Shown here in pieces: positions 36,501-45,146 of a DNA stretch of 64,000 nt. The notes under the pieces are model-generated. The model did not search any database. It was not told the origin of the DNA and worked only from the letters and a program-made list of their open reading frames with translations. Numbering within the stretch: the stretch's first letter is position 1; each line of letters starts with the position of its first letter. Made by a program: the position numbers and the translations under genes. Origin of the DNA: CALLVY01 sp937899855 (GTDB taxonomy: Bacteria; Bacteroidota; Bacteroidia; Chitinophagales; Saprospiraceae); contig JBCBQC010000025.1 in NCBI GenBank assembly GCA_039820405.1, positions 3,888-67,887 of the forward strand, read 5' to 3'.

Positions 36501-39500
36501 GGAAAATGCGGGGAGCTTATTGGTCCAACCCGGTGATACGGCGCATTATATCTTTGCCACCCCCGCCGATCTGTCGGCCTTTCAGGTGTACCAGTTGGAA
36601 GCCTATACCCTGCTGACGGGCGACCTCAACCCCGCCACGGACAGCTTTAGCACCAGCCTGCAAAATTACCAAACCCCCGCCGTGGTGAGCAACATGCTGC
36701 CCGCAGATGGGGCCCTCGACATCGATCCCCCGGTCAACTTTTCCTGGTTGCCCGCGGCCGGTGCCCTTCGCTACGACCTCTACCTCTGGGAAGACGGACA
36801 GCCCGAACCCACCGTGCCCCTGGGCCAGGACCTCACCCAGATTACCTTTGCCTACAGCAGCAACAGCTTTATCTTCGGCGCCACCTACAACTGGAAGATC
36901 GTAGCCAAAAATGATTTTTGCGAAACCGAAGGCCCCACCCAGTCCTTCACCCTCCGCGAGCTGCCCGACCTGGTAGTCAACAACGTTCAAACCATCGCGT
37001 CGCCCTTCTCCGGGCAAACGATCGAGGTGACCTGGGAAGTGGAAAACCAAGCGATCGGCTCCACCGGAATGACCCAGTGGTTCGACTACCTCTACCTCTC
37101 GGCCGACAATGTCTACCAACCCAACGTGGATACTTACCTCGGGGGCTTTGCCAACCTGACCGCCCTCAACTCCATGGAGCGCTATTCCCAGATGCAGCTG
37201 GTGACCCTGCCCCAGGGCATCCAGGGCGATTTTTACCTCTTCGTGGTCACCGATCGGACCAACCAACTGATCGAAGGCTTTGAGGACAATAATGTCGGCA
37301 CGCCCGCCAACCTCCTCATCAACCTGACCCCACCGGCCGATCTGGTCGTATCCTCCATCATTGCGCCGAACAATGCCTTTTCCGGCAGCGATATCGACGT
37401 GACCTGGACGGTGACCAATCAGGGCCTGGGCGATATCGTCAGCGGTACGCACCGCGACTACATCTTCGTCAGTCAGGAATCCAGCTACGACCCCGCCACG
37501 GCCATTCTGCTGGCCAGCGAGCGCGAATCGAGTGCCCTGGTGGCGGGAGCTTCCTACACCGATACGCGCAGCGTGACCTTACCAGCCTCGGTCTTTGGCG
37601 ATTACTTTATCCACGTGTACACCGACTTCCAAAACCGGGTCTACGAGTACGTCTTTGAAGACAACAACGACGAAACCAGCGATACCCTCAACGTCATCCT
37701 CACCCCACCACCGGATTTGCAGGTCAGCAACATTAGCGTCCCCGATTCGATGGACAACCGGGAGACGATTACCGTCCAGTGGGTCAATGTCAACCTTGGC
37801 GCCACGCCGGCCACGGAGACCTTTAGCGATCGGATCTACATCAGTACCCACGATAGCTTCGACCCGGATTCGGTACAGTTGCTGCGAACGATCAGTACTT
37901 CGGTGGACCTCAACCCCGGTCAGTTTCTCAATCGTTCGACGACCGTCAACGTTCCCAACGAACGTTGTGATACCCAGTACTTTTACGTCTTTACCGATTA
38001 CAACAACCGTGTCTTTGAGCACACCAGCGAGGACAATAACATCAGTCGCAGTGGGGCGGTCATCGCGCGAACGGCGGACGTGGTGGTCAGCCAGATCAGC
38101 CTGGCGGATACGGTCCAATCGGGCGAAACGATTACCCTACAGTGGACGGTGACCAACCAGGGCTTGGGAGATGTGGTCAACTTCAACCGGACCGATGGTA
38201 TTTTTCTATCCACCGATCCCGTACCCAATCCGGCTACGGATGTGAGTCTGGGGAATTTGTCCTACGGGGGCATCCTGGAGGCCGGACAGGGGACGAACAA
38301 ACAATTGGACGTTACCCTACCGAATGGCATCAGCGGTCGCTACTACTTCCACCTGCGCACCGATACGGGGGACGACATTTTTGAGAAGGATCAGGAGGGC
38401 AACAACTCGACGACCGACTCCAGTACGGTCCAACTCGCACCCTGGCCCGACCTCCGGGTGGACGCACTGCTGGGCTTGCCCGATACGGCGGAAGCGGGGG
38501 AGATCCTCCACTTAGATTACATCGTGCGCAATTACGGAACGGCCGGCGTGGCCGGGACGGGAAGTTGGGAGGATCGCATTTTCATTTCCCCCAACCCGGT
38601 TTGGAATCCTACCGATGCGGTCGCCCTCCAGACCCGCGACATTCTTCAGCCCCTAGCGCCGGGCGGCAGCTACACCGAACAGACGAGTTTTGTACTGCCG
38701 ATGCTCGGTGGCGGAGCGGCGACGGGCGTGTGCTTTATCTACGTCTTTGCCGACGTCAGCAACGATATTTTTGAAAATACCGACGAGGGCAACAACGTAC
38801 TACGCAGCAATCCGATCAACGTCTCGGCACCCGACCCGGTCGACTTTGCCATCCTCAGTGCGACCTCCCTACCGGATACCCTCTCGTCCGGGGAGCTGGT
38901 CAACCTGCAATGGATGGTCCAGAACCAGGGGAATACGACGGCCCTGTGGGCTTACCCCCTCTGGTACGACGGCATCTACCTCAGCCTGGATTCGATCCTG
39001 GACCGGAGCAACGACCTCTTCGTGGTGGATTATACCCGCCAGGGGCCCTTGGCCAATCTGGAACTGTACAGCAACAACCAAGACTTTAACCTGCCCAACG
39101 GCATCGAAGGCGATTACTACGTCTTCCTCGTGGCCGATCATACCGAGGTGACCAACGACGCAACCCCCGATAACAGCGTACGCCTGATTCGACCCAGCAG
39201 TCATCCCAGTGGTGCGGCGCGGCCCATCCACATCGAGCTTACCCCCTCGCCCGACCTGCAGGTCTCGACCCTGGTGGCGCCCGCCGCCGCAACGGCCGGG
39301 CAGCCCATTCAGGTGATCTGGACGGTCGACAATCTGGGGCTGGGCAGTACCGTGGGCACTTGGACCGATAAAATCTACCTCTCTACCGATTTTGACATCG
39401 ACAATGACGATCCGATCATCGGTACGGAAAACCAAATGCGGACCATCCTGCCCGGTGGCAGCTACACCGATACGCTGGAGGTCTTTATCCCGATCGACGC

Positions 39501-40956
39501 GGTGGGCAACTTCGTGCTCATCCTCCGGACGGATGCGAACAATGCCCTCTTTGAATTGAACGGGGAGGACAACAATACCTTCTTCAATTTTATCACCACC
39601 AGCTTGCCCCTGCCTTCGGACCTGATCGTCAACAACCTGAGTTTTGATTCCATGGCGATGGTGGGCGAGGCCTTCGTGGTCAATTACGAGCTGTTCAACC
39701 AGGGCCTCAACCCGGCGGCCGGGGTGATGAGTGACTTGGTTTACCTCTCTACCGATTCGCTGCTCGACGTCTCGGACGTGAAGCACATCGGGCCGGTACA
39801 GCGCAACATCAATCTGGCGCCCAACGCGAGTCTGAGCCTGAGTCCTTCGGACCGTACCCCCGGGGTGCCGCTGGGCGAATACTTCGTGATCGTACAGACC
39901 GATATCCTGAACAACATTTTTGAAAACAGCGATACCAACAACGTTACCATTTCGAGTCAGAAGGTGACCATCTCGGTGGCCGAATTGCCATTGGACGTCG
40001 TATTGCAAAAAACCTTGTTCAACAACGAGGGCATCTACTACCGCATCGAGATTCCCGATAGCCTGAGTGGCGAAACCATGCTGGTGACCCTCGACGCCCT
40101 GGGGACGCAGGGGATCAACGAACTGTTCCTGAGCTACGGCCAAGTGCCCACCCGCTCGGTACACGACTTTGCCTTCTCCGACCCCTTCGCCCCGGATCAG
40201 GAAATCATCGTTCCCGAGCTCCAGGCCGGTACCTACTACCTGCTGGGCTACGGGGTCAATGACGGGGCGGCCCAGCAGCAGACCGTGGACTTTAAGGCCG
40301 AGATCATCCCCTTCCAGATTCGCAACGTCGAGGCGACGACGGGGGGCAATACCGGCAATGTAACGCTCAAGATCGAGGGGGCCAAGTTTACGCCCGACAT
40401 GGACTTGGAACTCTTTAAGGCGGCCTTGGGTGGGGTGTCGGCGCACCGGCTCACCTACATCAATTCGACCAAAGTCTTCGCCACTTTCAACCTGGCCGGT
40501 GCCAGCCTGGGGGTATACGATCTGATTGGCACCAAGCCGACCGAAACGGCCCTGCTGGCGGATGGTTTTGAGGTGGTGGATGGTGGTGCGGGTACGACCA
40601 CGGGCAGCGGTGGCGGTGGCTTTTTCTGCAACATCGTCAACGTGGGCTCGGAAGACAATTTGAGTAAAAACTTCCAACATCCCGCTCAGGTTCGGGTCAA
40701 TCGGCTGGTTCCGATTACGATCCAGTTTGGCAACAATGGTAACGTGGACATTCCCTGTCCCTTCCGCTGGTTGCTGAGTATGCGCGGGGCTCCCCTGTCT
40801 TTTGATCCCGATGCGGTGGAGGAAGGGGCGGAGGAATTGTACATCGAGTTTCAGGAGCCGGGTGGCCCGCCGGGTGTACTCCGGCCGGGGGCGACGAGTG
40901 CGGTGACGGTGTATTCTTACTCTTCGCGTCCCTTGCGCTTTATTTTGAAAGAGTGA
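27529..40956 (+). CDS. Giant secreted protein: five beta-helix modules plus eight CARDB-like domains
   Basis: A 4475-aa protein. The ATG at 27529 gives a clean signal peptide (MKHLFAFLLLLVPLWSLPSL, SAQ); an upstream TTG is in frame but unlikely. The first ~230 mature residues resemble a DUF4350/glutamine-amidotransferase-like fold (LLFMEGSDDNANELETFL, WGAGRVIFGGM). Then come five ~540-aa modules of CARDB-like plus right-handed beta-helix sequence, each beginning like 'GTYTIGGxxPDFxxF' and ending 'DIGADEF'; an FN3-like domain (DIDPPVNFSWLPAAGALRYD); eight CARDB domains; and a C-terminal domain with FGNNGNVDIPCPFRWLLSMR. It has no T9SS tail. Only 28 bp separate it from the RHS toxin, so it is probably the adhesin or delivery partner. 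Confidence 0.9.
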   Translation: MKHLFAFLLLLVPLWSLPSLSAQTQAAYLRSTVGQPWNSATNNTIMDDVFGAGSWSDLRYETVDIATLLADHTLLFMEGSDDNANELETFLTTHRPAIESWVSNGGNIFFNAAPNEGNGMNFGFGGISLSYNGSNNTGTARAYDVSLPLFNGPFLPVLANWSGNSFAHATISGPGMDTLVVDLSNASRVVVASKNWGAGRVIFGGMTTVNFHSPSSESFNLRRNILESLKFNPVPLDAGIVSVDSPRVFCAGPHDIEVTLANLGLDTLFDVTVNWEFNGVAATPLMYNTPLDTFGSGNNTVSLVLGTENFVAGQLYTIKAWTTNPNGMADTVNFNDTSTVVVSPGLAGTYTIGGATPDYPTFAAALADLHTFGVCDSVTFNVRNGTYNEQLEFLSVAGAGANSPIVFQSESGDSTQVILSFFNNSSSTNYTLLLNGVDWLTLRGMTLEASGTSFSRVISMIGGVNHLRLENNVIRSSSTTSTSTNRSLVYFTTNTVNEFLHVSHNVFQNGSGGLYFNGPTNNNNYLAGLEVLDNEFVNQYAFGMYLVYHTGALIDGNRFEVGGTYNSYRGIHLFRNYGSPRITTNQMYLPFGYRGILLDEVYGSVADPVLVANNFVSVDGTSTSYGIYSEDGTYQNIFHNTVRVGSTSLGSRPFMVTSGNNKVVFNNILANYGGGLAFYTNTPSAIGSSDYNDLYTTGPNLGFWSGNQADLDTWRTNSGQDLNSLSTDPLFADPTNYVVREILLNAAALPTPQVLGDIEGELRDASPDIGADEWTPPNSDAFLVQFQQPEAPFPVGNQSVAVLLKNNGTDSLFTADIDWAFNGSVQSPFNWSGTLGSGDTTTVAIGSMAFVVNQDYALRAWVSNPNGGVDAVPDNDTTLVENLYVALGGNYTLGGLSPDFNTFGEAVTNLTLGGVVDSVIFDVRDGTYNEQLVFTPILGAGADKSVRFQSELGDSTAVTLTFDSPSSANYTIYLNGVDHLSFARMTLAATDANYGRIIHLDGASNRIRLENNRLLGVPATSTSTNRALIYSTSGFVNDSLQLYHNYLQNGSYGLYFRASTSHVSGTEVVGNTFENQYYRAMDMDEHNRPVINDNLIQTNSASTDYTGIYSNDSNLGAEVRRNRVLANAYGAGMRFFDMTGTIANQAWIANNYVEIGANQGNTVYGIFFSSGSYHQLHYNSVRVTSTGLNASALYFSGGSNKRLSNNIWSNYGGGLAFFTSSTGNVLSSDFNNFFTPGPNFLSWGGTLWPTLSDWQNAGNLTEVNSISVPPFFRAPNDYRTAQSALNGAANPLPEVLIDLEGEVRDSLQPDIGADEFDLPATDAGVSAVLIPDIPFPIGNQLIQAILRNHGSDTLRSVTINWTVNGTPQAPINWTGTLLGSDTLRLDLNSVNFALNQAYELRAWTSSPNGGADPIAVNDTAGVDNLYAGLTGTYTIGGVSPDFSDFSNAANVLNIGGVVGPVTFNVRDGVYEEQIWLREFPGSDSLRQVLFQSESGDSTAVTLRFALGSSNNYLVLHDGTQWVRWRQLGFESASSLYQRLMVFSNGAGHIDLEQNFLRGPATTSTTTLRALVYMPNSNLIENLRLRNNRFVGGSHGIYLLGNTNGGNYAGGIEVDGNSFTDHYYRAMYLGGLRTAKVRNNTFLSNSNYSNIRGFEIANSYFGLEMTGNRVSGQNTGIGIFLDDVYGTVDQTVLLANNFVQVGGTNTVQGIYVDRGNYQKIYHNSVNLTNTNSNSYAYFANSGSNRQVYNNIFANVGGGRTYYTNSTTGSLQSDHNDLYTTGPTLGFYGSTTYADLATWQSGANRDTNSVSIDPLFVSDTDLHVTNVLLDKLGLGVAEVPVDIDGEARDPARPDLGADEFFTATEDASLVSIDSPVMPFAADLQSVFVTVLNNGLDTLESLELYWEVNGVVQAPFNWTGNLLSGETADSVNLGNFTFELDTAYTIRAWTANPNGLPDLENFNDTTEVSNLYAALGGEYTLGGSNPNFISFNHAATSLANGGVIAPVTFNVRNGTYEEQVSFGAVLGADATNTITFQSEQGDSSAVLLRYGNTTNTTNYVLQLDGADYFRFRQLSLESTSSVYSRVIFLFNGASYNEWTGNIVTGPNLTSTGTNQALVYSTSTDDEYNVFRYNRFVEGSYGIYLIGTNTANTERGTVIEYNDFRGQYYMGIRFLYQDAPRVSYNTIVGNSVYCCSYYGVYTNSCQNDWTYLGNTLTDIDHGFGFYFTNTDGSPTARGLLANNFVSVGQGASRASYGIYLTASDYNDIYYNSVRVESSNGSSRAFFLAGNETRVKNNIFANFNQGHAYYKQSGNNLETDFNALYAPQATLAYWDGSNATDLSTWRSLSGGAANSRSSDPAFVSPTDLHVDDVDLNNTGIPLASVSVDYDGEARDPLTPDIGADEFTPITTNDAEVLAILSPQPTVPFAAGVQDVVVEIKNNGADTLLQVNIDWTANGLPQLPYSWTGFLEPGERDTVTLGSFNFNLGFSNNLLVVSSQPNGQADNNTSNDTIQVQDLYPALLGTYTIGGSFPDFPSFSAAATSLNNGGILGPVTFQVRNGTYNEQLILGSIRGSGPANPILFQAENGQSDFVRLEHQNSNVSNYVVRLDGTDYITLQNLTLRSLGVFARIISLNNGANNVSILNNQLIAAGDDNDELIYSQNDTDQNLLIQGNRFVDGGSGVFLFGQNTSQLESGTRILDNVFENQTRYGIYLYYHDAPLVLDNQITTNSTRSDYHGIFMRHCDRDFRVERNRIIGGRGYGIQANRCDANLNERARIANNFIQVGGTNVAYGIYVFSGQFINFYHNSVHLTNTDPNSRVFYNSSGANKNVLNNVFANSGGGLAYYAATSLASSNFNDLYTTGPSLGYWLGTTVSDLSAWRALSGRDFNSVSANPLFYSDTDLHALQVALDSAATSVSGLTIDIDGEARDATFPDIGADEFDFLEDDLGIIAFLDPQEACDLGNGERVKVVVQNYGGLSQSGFDLAYRIGTAAPVVENAGSLLVQPGDTAHYIFATPADLSAFQVYQLEAYTLLTGDLNPATDSFSTSLQNYQTPAVVSNMLPADGALDIDPPVNFSWLPAAGALRYDLYLWEDGQPEPTVPLGQDLTQITFAYSSNSFIFGATYNWKIVAKNDFCETEGPTQSFTLRELPDLVVNNVQTIASPFSGQTIEVTWEVENQAIGSTGMTQWFDYLYLSADNVYQPNVDTYLGGFANLTALNSMERYSQMQLVTLPQGIQGDFYLFVVTDRTNQLIEGFEDNNVGTPANLLINLTPPADLVVSSIIAPNNAFSGSDIDVTWTVTNQGLGDIVSGTHRDYIFVSQESSYDPATAILLASERESSALVAGASYTDTRSVTLPASVFGDYFIHVYTDFQNRVYEYVFEDNNDETSDTLNVILTPPPDLQVSNISVPDSMDNRETITVQWVNVNLGATPATETFSDRIYISTHDSFDPDSVQLLRTISTSVDLNPGQFLNRSTTVNVPNERCDTQYFYVFTDYNNRVFEHTSEDNNISRSGAVIARTADVVVSQISLADTVQSGETITLQWTVTNQGLGDVVNFNRTDGIFLSTDPVPNPATDVSLGNLSYGGILEAGQGTNKQLDVTLPNGISGRYYFHLRTDTGDDIFEKDQEGNNSTTDSSTVQLAPWPDLRVDALLGLPDTAEAGEILHLDYIVRNYGTAGVAGTGSWEDRIFISPNPVWNPTDAVALQTRDILQPLAPGGSYTEQTSFVLPMLGGGAATGVCFIYVFADVSNDIFENTDEGNNVLRSNPINVSAPDPVDFAILSATSLPDTLSSGELVNLQWMVQNQGNTTALWAYPLWYDGIYLSLDSILDRSNDLFVVDYTRQGPLANLELYSNNQDFNLPNGIEGDYYVFLVADHTEVTNDATPDNSVRLIRPSSHPSGAARPIHIELTPSPDLQVSTLVAPAAATAGQPIQVIWTVDNLGLGSTVGTWTDKIYLSTDFDIDNDDPIIGTENQMRTILPGGSYTDTLEVFIPIDAVGNFVLILRTDANNALFELNGEDNNTFFNFITTSLPLPSDLIVNNLSFDSMAMVGEAFVVNYELFNQGLNPAAGVMSDLVYLSTDSLLDVSDVKHIGPVQRNINLAPNASLSLSPSDRTPGVPLGEYFVIVQTDILNNIFENSDTNNVTISSQKVTISVAELPLDVVLQKTLFNNEGIYYRIEIPDSLSGETMLVTLDALGTQGINELFLSYGQVPTRSVHDFAFSDPFAPDQEIIVPELQAGTYYLLGYGVNDGAAQQQTVDFKAEIIPFQIRNVEATTGGNTGNVTLKIEGAKFTPDMDLELFKAALGGVSAHRLTYINSTKVFATFNLAGASLGVYDLIGTKPTETALLADGFEVVDGGAGTTTGSGGGGFFCNIVNVGSEDNLSKNFQHPAQVRVNRLVPITIQFGNNGNVDIPCPFRWLLSMRGAPLSFDPDAVEEGAEELYIEFQEPGGPPGVLRPGATSAVTVYSYSSRPLRFILKE
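28222..36340 (+). repeat. Five tandem ~1.63-kb coding repeats (beta-helix modules)
   Basis: The motif encoding GTYTIGG or its variants recurs at 28561, 30184, 31810, 33438 and 35072, a spacing of about 1623 to 1634 bp. Each unit then has FNVRNGTYNEQ-type sequence, a long NN-rich parallel beta-helix, the end motif DIGADE(F/W), and a CARDB-like segment (NGAxTL...W..NG). The spacing is nearly constant but the copies have diverged in sequence, so the repeat is old rather than a recent amplification. Confidence 0.85.
36966..40000 (+). repeat. Eight tandem CARDB-like domains
   Basis: Repeated units of about 125 aa start with DLVVNNVQ, DLVVSSIIAP, DLQVSNISVPD, DVVVSQISLAD, DLRVDALLGLPD, DFAILSATSLPD, DLQVSTLVAP and DLIVNNLSF, at roughly 36966, 37339, 37717, 38077, 38449, 38842, 39253 and 39619. 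Each has 'WxVxNxGLG' in the middle and ends 'DxxNxIFExxxxNN'. CARDB domains are extracellular adhesion-type beta-sandwiches, so this part is likely an extended stalk. Confidence 0.85.
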
Positions 40957-40984
40957 TGGCAAGAGTGATTTGGATTGGTAAAAA

Positions 40985-43900
40985 ATGAGAAAAAAAATTC
41001 GCATGCTTCAGTTTAAAAAGATTGTATCGCTGCTGGTATTGGTGCTGTTGGGCACCGCCCTGCTGGCGCAGAAGAACATCACCAAGCCCAACGTGACTGG
41101 CCCCAACGGGGTGAGCGTCAATACTTACACGGGGGGCTTGTTCCACCAGCGGCAGGACTTGATGATTCCCGGTCGGGGTTTGTCGATCGACCTGACTTTT
41201 AGCTATAATACCGTCAGTCGGGAACGCGACTGGGGCATGGGGCGGGGTTGGACTTTCAACTACAACATGGCCTACCGCTTCGACAGTCTCGACGTGGTGA
41301 TTGAGCACATGGATGGGAGTCGCAACCGCTACGTACCGAATGGTTCGGGGGGCTGGTCCTGTCCGACGGGTGTTTTTGATTCGCTTGAGCAGTACCAAGT
41401 AAATCAGTTTCTGCTGACGCGCAAGGATGGGATGAAGTACTACTTTGACGATGCCAGCCACCGCAAGTTGACCCGACTCGAAGACCGCAACGGCAACACC
41501 ATTTCGCTGGCCTACACCGATTCTCTGTTGACCACCATCACCGATCCTTCCGGTCGTCAGGTCATGCTGAGTTGGACCGACGGTCGGCTCCGTAAGATCA
41601 CCGATCCGAACTGGAGTGGGGGGCGGGAAATCCAGTACACTTACGACGTACAGGGCAATCCGACCAGCGTTCGCGATGCCCTGTCGAATCTGACTGAATA
41701 CACGTACGACAACCAGTTTCGCATCACGGCCATCATCAACAAAAACGGGAGCCCGGTCAATATTACGTACAACTTTTTGGATGCCGTGCGGGAGATCATT
41801 TCGTGCGTGGGCAAGCAAACCTTGACCTACAACTACGAAAAACTCAAGACCTATCTGGTGGAGGAGATCGAGGGGAAAAAGCAAATTACCACGTATCAGT
41901 TTAACGAAGCGGGGCAGGTTATCCAACAGTCGGGCAACTGCTGTGGCTTTAACGTGAAATTTGAGTACGACGCGCGCAACAACATCACCAAACGGATTGA
42001 TGCCAATGACAACGCCACCTCCTTTGTGTACGACGATCGGGGGAATGTGCTCCAGGAAATCGATCCGCTGGGAAATGCGATGATTCGATCGTACGAGCCC
42101 GTTTTTAATAAAATGACGAGTGAGCGAGACCGCAATGGCAACCTCACCCAGTACCTCTACGACCCCAATGGCAACCTACTGCGGGTCAACCACCCCCTGG
42201 GCATTAGCGAGGTCTACACCTACGACGCATTTGGCAACCTCACTTCGTTTACCGACGGTCGTGGCAACATCAATACGTACACCTACGACGTCAACGGGCA
42301 GTTGTTGACCTTTCTGGATCCCGCGGGTGGGGTAACGAGTTTTGCTTACGATGGAGTGAGCAACAATACCTCCTTTACGGTACCTAATGGACACACCACT
42401 CAGGTGACTTTTGACCTGCTCAATCGGCCGACGAGTTATACCAATGCCCTCAATGAAAAGATTGAATTTACCTACGATGCGGAGGGGAACGAACTTACCT
42501 CAAAGGACGCCAATGGCAACCTGACCAGTCGCACTTACGATGCCCTCAATCGCCTAATTGAGACGGCTGATCCCCTGGGTAATTCTTATTCGTACGAATA
42601 CGACCAGCGGGACAATTTGATCGCGATGGTCGATCCGCTGGGGCAGGCTTATCGCTACGAGTACAATAACCTGGGCCGTTTGGAAAGGGAGATCAATCCA
42701 CTGGGCGAACTTACCCTTTACGAATACGATGGAGTCGGCAACCTCATCACCCTCCTGCAAGCCGGGGGGAATACGATCAACATCACCTACGATATTCTAA
42801 ATCGACCCACCTCGCTGATCGATGAGTTGGGTACCATCGCGGCCTATACCTACGATGAAAATTCGAATCGACTGACGCTGTCCGATGGCAACGGCAACGT
42901 GATCCGCTACGAGTACGATGCCCTCAATCGGAATACCAAGTTGACCGATCCTCTAGGCCGTTCGATTCTGTACACCTACGACGACAACGACAACCTGACC
43001 CAAATCATTGACCGCAAAGGCGATCCAAGCAACTTTGCTTACGACGCGCTGGATCGACGAGTGGGCAGTACCGATCCGCTGGGCAACACCATCAGTTACG
43101 GCTACGATGCCAATGACAATTTTACCAGCCTTACCGACGCCCGCGGTAATGCCACGGTCTATACCTACGATGCGGCCAATCGAATCGTCAACGAACGCTA
43201 CCCCGACAATCAGCAGCGTGGTTTTTCGTACGATGCGGCGGGTAACCTTCGCCAAATCACCGAACCCAACGGGGATCAGATCAACTACGGCTACGATGCC
43301 ACCAACCGGATCATTAGCCGGAGCATCCCCGGAGAAGCCAACGAGACCTTTACCTACGACGCCAAAGGACAGCTGACCAGTGCGACCAATGCCAATGCGA
43401 CGGTTTTGCTTACCTACGATCCCGTAGACCGGATGACCAGCGAGCGTTTGAACGGAAAGGTTACCAGTTATCAATACAATACGCCCGGACGGACCAAGGT
43501 CGTCAGCTACCCCAACGGGAAGCTATTTACCGAAACCTTCGACCTCCGCGGGCGACTGGTGAGTGTGGTCGATAACGCCACCCAGGAGGTCCTGACCACT
43601 TACGCTTTTGATGAAGGCAACCGCAAGGTCGGGCAGTCCAATCTCAATGGCACCAGCAGCACCATTGCTTACGATGACAATTCCAACGTCATCGGGGTGG
43701 GGCACTTGCTGAGTGGGTCGACCAAAGAATGGGAATACGGCCACAACAACAATGACAACAATATCTTCGAACGCAACCTGCACCGGCCCACCCGCTCCCG
43801 TCAGTTTGTTTACGATGACTACAATCGCCTGTTGGAATTTAAACGAGGGACACTCAATGGGGCGGTTATCAATGCACCAAACAAGTCGGTAGCTTATGCT

Positions 43901-45133
43901 TACGATGGTGCCAACAACCGCACGGCCCTCACCGTGGACGCTAACCCCACCAACTATACGACCAACAACCTCAACCAGTACACGGCCCTGACTGGTAGCG
44001 GTGCGGCGACCCTGAGTTACGGCGCCAATGGCAATCTGGAAAACGACGGAGTCTACACCTACGGTTACGACTACGCCAACCGCTTGGCGGAGGTGGATAA
44101 TGGCAGTACGGCCCGGTACCTATACGATGCCTTGGAGCGACGAATTGCCAAGGTCATTGGTACCGATACGACGTTTTATTTCTACTCCATGCTGCGTCTG
44201 GTGGAGGAGCAAAACGCGCTCGGTGCTACGGAAGCCCTTTACGTATACGGTGTAGACAGTGACGAGGTCCTGCTCTCCGAAAAGGGCAGCAGCCGTTATT
44301 TTTACCACCACAACGCGATTGGATCGACGGTCCTGCTCTCCGACGACAGCGGACAGTTGGTCGAGCAGTACGATTACGATGCCTACGGGGCGGTCAGTTT
44401 CTTTGATGCGGCCGATAGCCCGCTGGTCAGTTCGGCGGTGGGCAATCCGATCCTGTTTACGGGGCAGTATTACGATACGGAAGTGGGGCTTTATTATTTC
44501 CGGGCCCGACATTATGCGCCTGCCCTCGGCCGGTTTTTACAACGCGACCCCTTGGATTATGCCGATGGCCCCTCGCTTTACGAGTATACCTTTAGCAATC
44601 CCACCAACTGGATTGATCCGCTGGGGCTGAGTAGCAATCCCTGCGACAAGCCCTGGTGGGAAGACTGTGTGGTGGGTGGGGCCTTGGGGGCCCTGGGTGG
44701 TTTGGTGACGGGTGGCCCCGTGGGGGCTGTGGCCGGAGGTGCGATTGGCTGCGTGAGTTCTACGGTATTTGGGACCAATCCGCTCGATGACATCCGCAAT
44801 GGTGATTACTTTGGGGCGGCGGTGAATACGGGATTGAACTTTATCCCCGGGGGGATAGGTGGACGGGCGGCCCGCAATGGCAGTCAGTTTTTGCGCAAGG
44901 CCTTTGGCCCCGCCAAGCAGTGGTTACGGGTGGGTCCTTCCTACAGTAAGGCATTGGGACAGGGCATTTCCAAGTCCATTCGCTGGGGCGCCTCACCGGC
45001 GAAAAAGGGAAAATACATCAAGCAGATTGGCAGTCCCCGACTACAGCGTTTTAACCAGTGGTTGCGGAGTAAAAAATTACCCTTTGGGGGTTGGCGCTCG
45101 GCGGACCCTGGACATTTTCACCTCAAAAAGTAA
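40985..45133 (+). CDS. RHS-repeat polymorphic toxin
   Basis: A 1382-aa protein. A signal peptide (FKKIVSLLVLVLLGTALLAQ) gives Sec export. Then comes a DUF6531-like start (LSIDLTFSYNTVSRERDWGM), more than 20 YD repeats (GNLTSFTDGRGNINTYTYD and the like) and the RHS core (YYFRARHYAPALGRFLQRDP, LDYADGPSLYEYTFSNPTN, ending DPLGL). After the core, ~168 residues form the variable toxin region: a Gly-rich hydrophobic stretch (VVGGALGALGGLVTGGPVGA) and a basic tail ending GGWRSADPGHFHLKK. The tail is probably the toxin, with His-rich HFH as a possible active-site element. RHS proteins encapsulate the toxin in a beta-cage. It has no T9SS domain. The immunity candidate follows at 13 bp. Confidence 0.92.
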   Translation: MRKKIRMLQFKKIVSLLVLVLLGTALLAQKNITKPNVTGPNGVSVNTYTGGLFHQRQDLMIPGRGLSIDLTFSYNTVSRERDWGMGRGWTFNYNMAYRFDSLDVVIEHMDGSRNRYVPNGSGGWSCPTGVFDSLEQYQVNQFLLTRKDGMKYYFDDASHRKLTRLEDRNGNTISLAYTDSLLTTITDPSGRQVMLSWTDGRLRKITDPNWSGGREIQYTYDVQGNPTSVRDALSNLTEYTYDNQFRITAIINKNGSPVNITYNFLDAVREIISCVGKQTLTYNYEKLKTYLVEEIEGKKQITTYQFNEAGQVIQQSGNCCGFNVKFEYDARNNITKRIDANDNATSFVYDDRGNVLQEIDPLGNAMIRSYEPVFNKMTSERDRNGNLTQYLYDPNGNLLRVNHPLGISEVYTYDAFGNLTSFTDGRGNINTYTYDVNGQLLTFLDPAGGVTSFAYDGVSNNTSFTVPNGHTTQVTFDLLNRPTSYTNALNEKIEFTYDAEGNELTSKDANGNLTSRTYDALNRLIETADPLGNSYSYEYDQRDNLIAMVDPLGQAYRYEYNNLGRLEREINPLGELTLYEYDGVGNLITLLQAGGNTINITYDILNRPTSLIDELGTIAAYTYDENSNRLTLSDGNGNVIRYEYDALNRNTKLTDPLGRSILYTYDDNDNLTQIIDRKGDPSNFAYDALDRRVGSTDPLGNTISYGYDANDNFTSLTDARGNATVYTYDAANRIVNERYPDNQQRGFSYDAAGNLRQITEPNGDQINYGYDATNRIISRSIPGEANETFTYDAKGQLTSATNANATVLLTYDPVDRMTSERLNGKVTSYQYNTPGRTKVVSYPNGKLFTETFDLRGRLVSVVDNATQEVLTTYAFDEGNRKVGQSNLNGTSSTIAYDDNSNVIGVGHLLSGSTKEWEYGHNNNDNNIFERNLHRPTRSRQFVYDDYNRLLEFKRGTLNGAVINAPNKSVAYAYDGANNRTALTVDANPTNYTTNNLNQYTALTGSGAATLSYGANGNLENDGVYTYGYDYANRLAEVDNGSTARYLYDALERRIAKVIGTDTTFYFYSMLRLVEEQNALGATEALYVYGVDSDEVLLSEKGSSRYFYHHNAIGSTVLLSDDSGQLVEQYDYDAYGAVSFFDAADSPLVSSAVGNPILFTGQYYDTEVGLYYFRARHYAPALGRFLQRDPLDYADGPSLYEYTFSNPTNWIDPLGLSSNPCDKPWWEDCVVGGALGALGGLVTGGPVGAVAGGAIGCVSSTVFGTNPLDDIRNGDYFGAAVNTGLNFIPGGIGGRAARNGSQFLRKAFGPAKQWLRVGPSYSKALGQGISKSIRWGASPAKKGKYIKQIGSPRLQRFNQWLRSKKLPFGGWRSADPGHFHLKK

Positions 45134-45146
45134 TTGGAAAAGCGAT

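Noticed and set aside
38869..41004. Long minus-strand open frame (711 aa) opposite the CARDB region
   Set aside because: High-GC antisense shadow; the plus strand has clear CARDB repeats.
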